Shown here: piece after piece, positions 36,614 through 46,745 of the stretch
Position numbering within the stretch: the stretch's first letter is position 1
Layout: each line of letters starts with the position of its first letter
Assembly: GCA_017311315.1 (NCBI GenBank)
Contig: CM029626.1
Span: 32,296,869-32,360,868, forward strand
Source of the DNA: Dendrocalamus latiflorus
Lineage: Eukaryota; Streptophyta; Magnoliopsida; Poales; Poaceae
DNA length: 64,000 nucleotides
Direction: 5' to 3'
Notes under the pieces: generated by a model
What the model was told of the DNA's origin: nothing
The model's input: only the letters and a program-made list of their open reading frames with translations
Databases searched by the model: none
Program-made: the position numbers and the translations under genes

Positions 36614-38290
36614 AGAAGGAAGTGGAGAGCTTGTCACGGGAGCTTACTTCACTTAGATCTGCTCCCTCCCGTGATAATTGTGATGTATGTACTGCCTTGC
36701 TTGGTGACATGGAGAAATTAAGGACCTCTCATGATAGTTTGTCTTCTGAGCTTGACATGATTAAGGTGGAGAACATTAGTCTTCTTGCTGAGCTAGAGAT
36801 GAGTAGGGTAGCACCTCTTTCATCTACTCCTGTTGAGGCTATTTCTTGCACCTCATGTGAGGATAAGGATAATGCTTTTAGAGGTCTTTATACCATGTTG
36901 CTCGATCTGCCCGAGACTTGTGAAAGTTGTAATAATTTAAAGATGAACCTAAAACGGGCAGATCATAAAATTGCTGAATTACAAGCTTTTCTACTTGAGC
37001 CTATTGCTTCATGTGTGAATTGTCCCAAGCTTACTGCTGAACTTGAATCTGTCTCCAAACAGTTTCAAAAATTAGTTGATGATAACAACAGATTGGCTCA
37101 ATATGCTTCTAAGGACCCTGTTAGCTCACCATGCAAAAATTGTGATAAACTAAAATCTGACTTGATTGCTTTGGATGAAAAATGTGTGAAGCTAACTAAG
37201 GACCTTCTAGAGAAACCACCATCAGTTGCTTGTAATGTGTGTGCCGATGTGGGGGAGAAGCCCAAGGGTAAGGTAGAGACGCTTAGCGACGTGAACCAAC
37301 TCGCTAGTAGTAGGACTGTCCCTTCTGAGTCGGCTGTGCATGCATAAGCCATTCGCACTTCTGCTACTGGTTCTTCTTCTACTCCCTTACCTGCTACTGT
37401 CTCTCCTTCCCCCTGCTCTTCTTGCACCGCTCTCTTTCGGGAGTGTCAGTACCTTATGAACACTCTCGAGAGGTTTGTAGGAGGCAAGAAGAAGCAAAAT
37501 CTTATTCTAGATCAGTCCAAGATTTGTAAATTCAATCAAGGTCTAGGATATGATTTTCTTGAGGATGTTAGGAAGCATCCACTTGCCGTGCTTAGACCCA
37601 TAGCCGCAGGTGTGATCGAGGTCAAGCCCAGGACTAAGAAAGTTCAATTCAAGTCAGCGGGCTTTGTCCAAGGGATTTTTGACAGCAAGGTGAGTCCACC
37701 TGTTGCTTCGCTTCTCAGAAGGCGAAGCCTCTTAGTGCTACTTCTACCCCTCAGAAGGTGAAGTATCATTACACCTTCTATCAGAAGGATGGACACTTGG
37801 TCGAGCGATGCTTGAGGCGCACCAAGATCGCGCGGAGAACCCGTGTTGAGGCTCTTAGGCATATTCAGAGCCAGCCCCAGACCTTGAGTGCACCTGAGAC
37901 CAACACGGGGTCTAGGTTTGCTTCAGGTGTTTCTGATGGGTTTGGGCAGCATCGAGGACTTGATTTTTCCGAGTTTTCTGGTTTTCGTCCTCATGCTCCC
38001 TCTGGTCGTGACTTCCGCCGTTCTGAGGGTAGATCTCATTTCCCCCGTCGAGATGTCTACCCGCGGCGTGATCAGTATGTTGCCGGTGCTCCGACTCGTT
38101 CTTCCGTAGCAGTCGGACCCAACAACAGCTCCAGGTCTGCTCGTGGACCTTCTACTTCTTTGAGCGACAGAGAGCATAGGGTAGATAGAGGTCAGTCGTG
38201 TGTGGCTACTTCTTCTACTCGACATGTTACTCAGTATTGGGTGCCAAAATCACTCTTGATTTACCCCAATACTGAGACTTTACTCTCTCG
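36614..38290 (+). pseudogene. Copia gag, second part with coiled coil and CxxC pairs
   Basis: The frame continues from 32762. Leu/Glu/Lys-rich heptads (ELESVSKQFQKLVDDNNRLA) and repeated Cys pairs (SCTSCEDK, SCNNLK, SCVNCPKL, PCKNCDKL) give a long coiled-coil domain, as in Maximus Gag. A TAA at 37345-37347 and a frameshift near 37690-37757 interrupt it. A second knuckle-like segment (YHYTFYQKDGHLVERC) lies near 37762-37809 but has lost Cys residues. A further frameshift near 38230-38290 leads into protease. Confidence 0.75.
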
Positions 38291-39892
38291 TTGACTCAGG
38301 TTCGTCGGGCGGGGAAGAGAGAGGTTTGGCTTGTTGACTCCGGGTGTTCTCGACACAAGATCGGAGACTCTCATTGGTTCTCTTCCCTAGCTCGTGCTCC
38401 AGGTGATGAGACGATCACCTTCGGAGGCGCTTCGTCTGGGCGCGTCATCGCCAAAGGTACAATGCGCGTTAATGAGTCTTTTATTTTGAAAGATGTTGCT
38501 TTGGTTAGTAAGCTACAGTATAATTTGCTTTCTATTTCTCAGCTTACCGATGACGGCTTTGAGGTGAGCTTTAAGAAAAACGCTTGCAAAATTCTTGATT
38601 CTTCGGGTAGTCTAGTTTGTGGGATTTCTCGTTATAGGAGGATCTTTTGTGCTGATTTTTCTGAGTCTTCTGGTGATCCTCTCCGGTGTTTAGTTGCTTC
38701 TGAGTCCCGTGACCTTACTTTCTGGCATAGGAGACTTGGTCATATTGGATTTGACCATTTGACCCGAGTTAGCGGCCACGATTTCATTCGTGGTCTGCCG
38801 AAACTCAAGATGGTCAAAGATATTGTTTGCGCTCCTTGTCGGCACGGCAAGATGGTTGCCACTTCTCACCCTCCGATCACAGTGACTATGACCAATGCAC
38901 CAGGACAGCTGCTCCACATGGACACCGTTGGACCAGCTTGAGTGCAGTCAGCAGGAGGGAAGTGGTATGTTCTTGTCGTGGTCGATGACTTCTTGAGGTT
39001 CTCTTGGGTGTTTTTCTTAGCCTCGAAGGATGAGACGTTTACACATTTTCGAGGTCTTTTTAGTAGGCTTTCTGTTGAGCTCCCGGGTGCCTTACGAGCG
39101 ATTCGCAGTGACAATGGCACGGAGTTCAAGAATTCCTACTTTGAGAGGTTTTGTGATGAGACAGGTGTAGAGCACCAGTTCTCTTCTCCGCACGTCCCAC
39201 AGTAGAATGGCGTCATGGAGAGGAAGAATTGTACCCTGGTCGAGATGGCCAGGACGATGCTTGATGAGTACTCTACACCTAGGAAGTTTTGGGCTGAGGC
39301 TATAGCGACCGCGTGCCATGTTTCGAACAGAGTCTTTCTTCGGGCACACTTGCATCGCACTTCCTATAAGTTGAGATACGGGCGAAAGCCCAGTGTCTCG
39401 CATTTTCGTGTATTTGGTTGCAAGTGTTTCATTCTGAAGTCCGGGAACCTAGACAAGTTCGAGTCACATTCTTGTGATGGTATCTTTCTAGGTTACTCGA
39501 CTTCTTCGCGGGCGTATAGGGTTTGGAACTGCGAGTCTAGTAAATTGGTAGAGACCTGTGAGGTGACCTTCGACAAGGCCAGTCCGGGGACTAGGCCCGA
39601 TATCTCAGGTTCTTTAGAGCAGTCCGAGCCCATCTTTGTGGACGATGAGGAGGATGGAGATGAGGGTTGTCTACCCGATCCAGTTCCTCATCCTCCCCTT
39701 GAGGTGCCTTCTTCCACTACACCTCCAGGTGATCAGCCCATGCCTTCTGCTTCCTCTGGAGCTAGTGGATCTGTTCCTACCTCGTCAGCTCATGAGGTAG
39801 AGGCCACTTCTTCTTCTCATCCTGGACCTCCCCGACATATCCAGAAAGACCATCCTTCCGAGTAGATAATTGGAGACCTCTTTGAGCGAGTC
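38291..39892 (+). pseudogene. Copia protease and integrase
   Basis: The protease active site WLVDSGCSRHKIGD lies at 38330-38371. Integrase follows: an HHCC region (FWHRRLGHIGFDH to APCRHGK), a core with HMDTVGP, VVVDDF, IRSDNGTEF and VMERKN carrying the catalytic Asp, Asp and Glu, and a C-terminal part with GYSTSSRAYRVWN. Stops occur at 38939 (TGA), 39203 (TAG) and 39863 (TAG), and a frameshift near 39895 separates it from RT. Protease would process the polyprotein and integrase would insert cDNA. The order PR-IN-RT confirms copia. Confidence 0.85.
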
Positions 39893-41375
39893 ATGCTCTA
39901 TCTGATGAGTCTTGGGTCAATGTCATGCATGAGGAGTTAGAGAATTTCAAGAGAAACAAGGTCTGGTCGCTTGTTGAGCCCCCTCGAGGTCACAATGTCA
40001 TTGGGACTAAGTGGGTGTTCAAGAACAAGTAGAGTGAGGATGGGGTGGTTGTTCGAAACAAGGCTAGACTGGTAGCTCAGGGCTTCTCCCAGGTTGAGGG
40101 TCTAGATTTTGAGGAGACCTTTGCCCCTGTAGCTAGACTTGAGGCCATTAGAATCCTGCTTGCCTTTGCAGCTTCTAAGAGTTTCAAGCTTTACCAGATG
40201 GATGTCAAGAGTGCCTTCCTCAATGGCTTTATTGAGGAAGAGGTCTATGTGAGACAGCCTCCAGGTTTCGAGAACCCTAAATACCCAAACCATGTCTACA
40301 AGCTTTCCAAAGCCTTGTATGGACTTAAGCAGGCCCCTAGAGCTTGGTATGAGAGGCTTAAGTCCTATTTGTTGAGTCATGGTTTTGAGATGGGTAAGGT
40401 GGATAAGACCTTGTTCATTTTGCTTGTCCAGATTTATGTGGATGACATTATCTTTGGCGACTTTTCTCATACTCTTGTTTCACAGTTCTCGGATGTCATG
40501 AGCACCGAGTTTGAGATGAGTATGATGGGTGAGTTGACCTTCTTTCTTGGCTTCCAAATCAAGCAGACTCGGGAGGGTACTTTCTTGCATCAGGGCAAGT
40601 ACACTCGTGACCTCCTGAGACGCTTCGACATGAGTGATGGTAAGCCCGTGTCAACTCCCATGGTGTCCACAGCTTCTCTTGACCTAGATGAGGACGGCGA
40701 GCCAGTTGATCAGAAGGAGTATCGCAGCATGATTGGCTCCCTCTTGTACCTCACTGCCTCGAGACCAGACATACACTTTGCTGTGTGTCTGTGCGCTCGA
40801 TTTCAGGCTTCTCCTCGCGTATCTCACCGTCAGGCGGTGAAGCGCATCCTTCGGTACCTTCGAGCTACCATTGACTATGGTATCTGGTACTCTTCCTCGT
40901 CCTGTCTTTCCTTGAGAGCCTACTCGGACGCAGACTTTGCTGGCTATAGGATAGATATGAAGAGCACTTCTGGCACCTGCCAGTTCATTGGCACTTCTCT
41001 CGTTTCCTGGTCTTCGAGGAAGCAGTCCGGTGTTGCACAGTCCACCGCAGAGGCCGAGTACGTTGCTGCAGCCAGGTGCTTTGGATGGTCTCGACCCTGC
41101 GGGACTTTGGGTTAGTTATCGACAGTGTTCCACTCTTTTGTGATAACACTTCTGCGATTAACATTGCCGAAAACCCAGTGCAGCATTCTCGGACCAAGCA
41201 TATTGATATTAGATATCACTTCCTTCGAGACTATGTGGAGAAGGGTGACATAGTGCTCTAGTTTGTGGAGAGTGACCACCAGTTGGCTGATATCTTTACC
41301 AAGCCTTTGGATAGCTCTAGGTTTTCAGCTCTGAGGGGAGAGCTTGGGGTGGTTTGTCCTTATGGACTGTTGTGA
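39893..41375 (+). pseudogene. Copia reverse transcriptase and RNase H
   Basis: RT begins near SWVNVMHEELENFKRNK. A TAG lies at 40030-40032, then the frame is open from 40045 to 41115. Motifs are YQMDVKSAFLNG (about 40193), GLKQAPRAWYERL, and the catalytic YVDDI at 40435-40449. A small deletion just before YVDDI (LFILLVQIYVDD) shortens the usual loop. RNase H has AYSDADFAGY (about 40918), STAEAEYVAA and, after a frameshift near 41090, HIDIRYHFLRD. A TAG at 41259-41261 and the natural end TGA at 41373-41375 follow. Confidence 0.9.
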
Positions 41376-43034
41376 GGGGGAGTTTTGTGCTTCATGCTTT
41401 ATCTTGCTTATTATGCTCTTACTCCTTTCTGTTGCATTGCATATGGGTGCATTGGGGTTAGTCCTTCTAGCATAGGTTAGAGTGGTTTTCTCGTCGAGTT
41501 GTTTAGACTTCTTTCTCTCATCTTGTGATTCTAGGATGCTGCTTATTAGCTGTTTCTCTTCTCACTAGGTTGAGCTCACTCACTTCTTATAGGTTCTACC
41601 AAGGGTTGAGCCACCCTTGGGTAGACCTAGAGTCATATGGGGTAGATGAGAGTCAGTCTGAGCCATAGTATTCTCTATATCTTATCTATGCTTTAAGGAC
41701 TACCTTGTTTGTTTTCTTTGCCAACTTCTCGTATTTATTGATTTGGTTCAGGGGGAGTTCATTTGGAAGTTTCTAGATCTTAATGTTGACATAACTCAAC
41801 TTGAACTAAAAGCTGCATCACATGTTGAAGGGGAGCTGGTTTTTCTTGCATGTCATTCTGCATTGTAATATAACTACATGGAACCTTGATTATTATCCTG
41901 TTATGACATATTTACAATGAATTACATCTTGCTATGATCTGTGCTTATTTGCTAGATATATCATGACTTTATATGTGTAGTTAAGTCTTTGCCATGATAA
42001 GTTAATTAAAATGCTCAACTTCAATTAATTCATGTCATGTTAGCTTTTGAGACTAGTCTGACTTTAGCTATCCTCTTATGATGCATGCCATGTCAAATAG
42101 GCTGAGTTGAGTCTTGAATCTTTGTTGAGCTTTAGATTGAGCTATACTAGTTTCTTGATGAAGCATGAGTTAGTACAAGTCTTATATTCATGAAAATGCA
42201 AAAAGATCTCTTTTGTGCGAAAAAAAACTGATCTCACCAATTCTTTCTCATGAGACGGCTTGCCATTGTACTAGGCATGAACTCAGGGGGAGTTTTGGAT
42301 GACCAAGATCATCTCCTTAAGCTTTTTGCTTGGAATGGTCGCATAAGGCTTGAGATCTAGCACATGACTAAACAAAAATCTGGTTGGAAACAATTATGAA
42401 ATTTCTAAAGAACAACATGTCAATTGTGCTCAATTTGCTAAAAGTACAAGACTTACAAGCACTTGAACAAATGTCTCATTCTTGGACTTGTAGCACTCTA
42501 ATTTGACTCACTACTAGCTTCTTGGTTCCACTTAGACTATGGACATGGTTTGCATCATCTTTGGATACCTTTAGCTAGACTAGAATCATGGTTGACTTGA
42601 CATACTAAGAAATTCGACTAATTTTCAGATTGTGACTTATTTGGCTTAGCTTGATTATACATGTCTTATCATGATCTTGATAGCATACTTATGTCTTATG
42701 GCTTGATGTAATCCTCGTATGGTCATTTTGGATAATCTTCATGGCTCTAAATGCTTAAATTGAATACAATTCAGCCATTTCATCCATGCTCATGCTTGAT
42801 TCTCTTCCTTGTGCCTTGATGATTTTATTGCCAAAAGGGGGAGAATAGCGGAGAAAAAGCCATTTGGGAACTTTCTAGAGCCTTGGAGAACAATTTGCTC
42901 TTTCTTTTGTAGCTCTAGTGTTCCTTTGTCAACATGGTCATGAGGTTCTTTGATCTCTTTTGGACCATGTTTGACTTTCTTTCAATTTCAAACTCAACTT
43001 TGTGCTTTTTTCTGTGTTTGTCAATATACTCATC
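41376..43034 (+). other. Copia 3' non-coding region
   Basis: This 1.66-kb stretch between RNase H and the polypurine tract has no ORF of note. Maximus/SIRE relatives can carry an extra env-like ORF here, but none is present. It is T-rich and contains phrases such as gggggagttttg (near 41377 and 42290). Confidence 0.7.
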
Positions 43035-43044
43035 AAGGGGGAGA
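43035..43044 (+). other. Copia polypurine tract
   Basis: aagggggaga lies immediately before the 3' LTR start at 43046 and would prime plus-strand DNA synthesis. Confidence 0.8.
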
Positions 43045-43045
43045 T

Positions 43046-43985
43046 TGAGAGACCATGTGGTTGTGACCCCATGTTTGTGATGAGTAATTGACGAGTATTT
43101 TGGAAAGATTGAGTTTGATTTGTGCTTTTCGTGCCATGATGGCATTTGGCTCAGTCGGGGTTGGTTAGTTGGATTTGAAAGACTCAAGGCCATTTGGCCA
43201 TTCCATTTTTGAGATCAAACTGAGGATCCAATGTCTTTTGTGATTTCTAGAACTCTCGTCATGTGCTGCTCTGCTCTCTGAGTTCTAGGGTTTTCTAGGA
43301 GAAGAAAATGGGATCTTTTGATTCCCTTTGGGAGATGGCCTAAGATTCTTGCTGGCATGTCCAGAGGTTGTTTCTAATCTATTTGCAAAAGATCATGTGC
43401 AAAGAATGGATGAACAATGAGTATTTTGGATTTTAGGTCATATCCTGCAAAAGTTTCAGATTTTTGTCAAAATCTTGATTTATGGCTTCTTTGATGAAAT
43501 CCTCGAATCCATAAGGTCCTAATACTATTTAGAACATCTTCTTGAGCTTGTGGTCTGAGAAGATCATTTTCTTTTCACCAAATTTGAAGGATTCCTCGAG
43601 TTTCAGTTTTTGTAAAACTTCAGGTCAGGCTGCTGCCTTCAGATTTCAGAGGATCCTACCTGACCGGCTTCACAAGACCGGTCTGACTGGCCGACCAACT
43701 GCGTTCAGACCGGCCCTGGACCGGTCAGACCGGCGGCAGGGTAGCGGTCAAACCGGCCAAACACCTGCGATCTGACCGCCCCCAGCAGCTTTTAGATTTT
43801 TTGATGCTGGTTCCATTTAGCTTGTGTTCCTTCTTCTGGGTGGTTAAGATTCCAGTATAAATTTGTTTCCTTCTTCATAATTCCAGTAACTATTTGAGGA
43901 GGGATTCTTTTAGTGGAATACTTTTGAGGGGCAATTTTTAGGAAGCGACATTCATCCCCCCTCTGTTGCCAATTTCGATCCAACA
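43046..43985 (+). repeat. Copia 3' LTR with 801-bp internal deletion (940 bp)
   Basis: It matches the 5' LTR at both ends but lacks the segment equivalent to 29824-30624. The junction lies between 43177 and 43178. The missing part includes the TATA box and transcription start region. The palindrome cluster (43655-43770) is retained. Confidence 0.9.
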
Positions 43986-44990
43986 GTGCCGCTGCGAAGA
44001 AACGTAGCGGTTAAAGCCCTATGAACGTACCACAGGGGTAGGCCAAAGGCGGTGAGCCTACCTTCGGCATCAGCCGGTGGAATCCTCCGGGACGTCCCGT
44101 CAGCCCCCCGAAGGAATCGCAAGAATGCCTGCTTCCCCCGAGGAAGCTGGCCCGCCAAGCCGAGAGGCCTCCGGGTCGGAGGCTAGTTCTGGCAGACTCC
44201 TGACCCCGGTCGTCGTAGATTTGGAGGGAGCCAAGGGGATGTGGGGCCGGGGGGCCTCGGTGTCGGAATCAGAGTCCAACAAGCTCCTGACTTTGGACGC
44301 CACAGCGAACCTCCTCTTCGGGCGAGGAGGTGATCGTAGGCGCGGCCGCTTCGCCTTGGGGGAATAAGGCGGGGGCTCCGCTCCAGCGACCTCCGTAGGC
44401 GGCAGCTCTGCCTTGGTAACCGCCGCAGGTGGGGGCTCCGCTCTAGCAACCTCCGTACGCGGTAGCCCCGCCTCGGTAACCGCCGCGAGCGAGGACTCTG
44501 CCCCAGCATCATCCGCGGGCGGTGGCTCCATCTCAGCGACCGCCGCGGGCGACGAGGCTTCCCCCTCCTGATCGTCTGTGATACATTCATGGTCCCTGGA
44601 ACCGCCCAAGGACCCCTCGCCTTCGTCCTCCGCACCCGCTTCCAGGTCCGAGTTGACATACTTCGCCGAATCGGATTCGGCGTCTGCCACATTACCGGGA
44701 GCAGTGGTAGCCACCGCACTAGGCACGGCCGCAGAGGACCGAGCCCCCCGACGAGACGGTAGTCCCTTCCCCTTGGCATCGTCGTCTCGGCGGCGAGGTT
44801 GGCTCGGGGCCGGAGTGGCGCGCTCCGGCACTTCAATACCCAGGGCCTCGCACACACGATTTATCCGCCCCAGCTCCGCCTCTGCAGTCGTGGCTGCGCG
44901 CAGGTCATGCTCCCTGGCCGTATACGGCCCGAGAAACACGCCCACCGCACGCTCCGCGTCCTCCAGGGAAGTCCCTATAGCCGATAAGGG
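43986..44990 (-). pseudogene. Tat antisense ORF, middle part
   Basis: An ORF open from about 44990 to 44100 on the minus strand starts AIGTSLEDAERAVGVFLGPY, then carries a low-complexity acidic and proline/alanine-rich region with repeated AEPPPAAVTKAELPPTEVAG units, then a basic KRPRLRSPPRPKRRF stretch that could be a nuclear localisation signal. A candidate intron follows at 43992-44061 (GTAGGC ... TTCGCAG on the minus strand). The copia insertion starts right after that acceptor. A probable frameshift lies near 44100-44150. Function is unknown. Confidence 0.55.
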
Positions 44991-45052
44991 CTAGAGTTTA
45001 CAAGACAGTCCAATAGGCCAAAGGGGAAAAGCAAGACGTCACTAAGACTTAC
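44991..45052 (-). other. Candidate 62-bp intron in the antisense gene
   Basis: The minus strand reads GTAAGT at 45052-45047 and ends CTAG at 44994-44991. The sequence between is T-rich, as plant introns are. Splicing would join the N-terminal domain ORF to the acidic ORF. The donor is canonical. The upstream frame needs a small correction, so this is a proposal. Confidence 0.4.
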
Positions 45053-45897
45053 GAGGCTCGACGGGTCTTGGTAGCTAAGATACGGACGGGCGAACATTGT
45101 CGTGCCGAAGGCTCCCAGCTGTGAGGCGCCACCCATCGGCAAGCAGCGCCACACCATACATGACGAACTCCTTGGTGAGGTCGCGCATGTTGAAAAGGGC
45201 GGCGATCCCCACGAGCCTCCGCACCCTCCGCCTGTCCTCGTTGTCAATCAACACGCTAGGCGTGGTATTGAACGCCACCGGCCGGCCCGAGCACTCGAGG
45301 CCGCTACCGCTCACCACACGTTGGTAGAACCACCTCTTCATCCAGTTCGGCTCCCACTTCGCCCAGGTCGAGTTGGCAGGGAAGATCTTCCCGCATGGCG
45401 GCCGCAGGACAAAGTTGACGTTGCCGAAGTTCAAAAATGTCCCGTCTTTCCACTTCTTCGGTTGGCACCGTGCGTCGTAAAGAAACACGAATAGTGAGGC
45501 ACTGGGTCAGCTGCGCCAGCTCAAGCCCGAAGGTTCGCAAGACGGCACCGACAATCATGGCGGCCGGGATGCGGAGTCCAGCTTCAAAGTACGCGACAAA
45601 GACGATCGCCTCCGACTTCTTGGGGTGCGGTTCTGCCTCGTCGCTGGCGGGCAGTCGCACCTCCTGGCGGTCCGACAGCTTCCCTTCATGCAGCAGTAGG
45701 CGGATCGTCTCCTCCATCGCGAGCGTCTGGCCCAAGATGCGGGAGCACGGACCTTCCATCTTCTCCGTCGCCACCCACCATTTGTCTACCAGCGTGGAAT
45801 CGCGCCACTCGAGCGCGCACTTCACCTCGAGCGGCGATGACCGCCGGGAGATGGCGTTATCACCGGCCCGGTGATTGTGTCCTTCACCGTGCGCCAT
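45053..45897 (-). pseudogene. Tat antisense ORF, N-terminal domain
   Basis: The likely start is the ATG at 45897 (MAHGEGHNHRAG). After a variable start come EAIVFVAYFEAGLRIPAAM and AVLRTFGLELAQLT, then in another frame FLNFGNVNFVLRPPCG, KWEPNWMKRWFYQRVV and FNMRDLTKEFVMYGVALLAD. This resembles the plant 'putative gypsy-type transposon' domain (Pfam Transposase_28) found in antisense ORFs of grass Tat elements. A frameshift near 45480 separates the two halves. A TATA box lies about 120 bp upstream. It is not a transposase in any demonstrated sense. Confidence 0.6.
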
Positions 45898-46018
45898 CGC
45901 TCTCCGGGAACTACACGACGATGGGGGCAGCACGGCGGCAAAGAAGGCAAGAGAGCAGGGCACAGGAACAGGGACTACAAGGCATGAGGAGAGCGCAGAC
46001 GTGACGCCATAGAGGGGG

Positions 46019-46026
46019 TATTTAAA
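46019..46026 (-). promoter_or_regulatory. Candidate TATA box of the antisense gene
   Basis: The minus strand reads TTTAAATA in GGGCTTTAAATACCCC, 122-129 bp upstream of the antisense ATG. This predicts a start site near 45990 and a ~90-nt leader. Confidence 0.5.
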
Positions 46027-46745
46027 GCCCCTTCATCTCCCGCACAGCCGGTAAGTGTAACCGACGAGAGGCGAACCGCCCACCTCCCCACGATTGAAGC
46101 CGAAGCGCTGTAGCTGCCCACGCACGTCGCGCACAACCGCAGTCATACAAGGGCCTGACAGCGCACAACGCGCCAATAACATCCTGCCACGCGTCTGCCC
46201 CCTCGGGAGTAAATGCAGGTCGCACGACGTGGCGCACCCTCCGGTGTGTGTCGGCGTGATTCTCGGGGCCATCAATACAGCAGCGGCAGGCCATGGGCCA
46301 ATCAACCTCAACAGTAACTTCGACGAGGTTTCCGCTTCAGCAAGGAGACTCCGGCTCTGACTTCAGCCCCGTCCCCGCGAAGGGGCACCTCGCTATGCCG
46401 CCACATGTCTGTGCAGCAAGCCCGAAGACCACCTCGACTTCGATGGCTCGGGACGGCCCCGCACCTACTTCAGCCAATATTTCTAGGGTCCAGTTGAGCC
46501 TCCGACTCGGCCTCACACACGGGGGCAGCCTCGCACCCTGCTCCTAACATTCTAAATATTTTACTTTACGTGTTTAACATCTCACAAATCACATCCATAG
46601 GACGCCCCCGGCGGGCGGAGTGCGGAGACGAGCAGGCGCCGGTCCAGCCTACAACGCCATCCAAGCACCGTCCTCGAGCCGCGGGATACTATCTGGCCCT
46701 CTTACCCCTGGTCCGCACAAAGACCCCTGGCCCGCGCAAAGACTC
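46027..46745. other. GC-rich upstream region of the antisense gene, no ORF
   Basis: No coding sequence or LTR of the Tat element is recognised here. The 3' LTR expected downstream of the antisense gene is missing up to the element D boundary at 46746. Confidence 0.5.

Larger units (their letters stand above)
29693..43985 (+). mobile_element. Maximus/SIRE-like copia element with nested solo LTR
   Basis: The target duplication gtgcc is exact (29688-29692 and 43986-43990). The 5' LTR is 29693-31434 and the 3' LTR 43046-43985, both starting tgagagacc and ending ccaaca. Gene order is gag, protease, integrase, RT, RNase H, the copia order. The long gag with a coiled-coil segment and a 1.7-kb non-coding stretch after pol fit the Maximus/SIRE (Opie-like) lineage. 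Over the shared 3' part of the LTRs I count about 9 differences in 260 bp, roughly 3%. Solo LTR C splits gag. At least eight stops and several frameshifts make it inactive. Confidence 0.9.

Noticed and set aside
41376..43034. Env-like ORF after copia pol
   Set aside because: Some relatives have one, but all frames here are closed by frequent stops.
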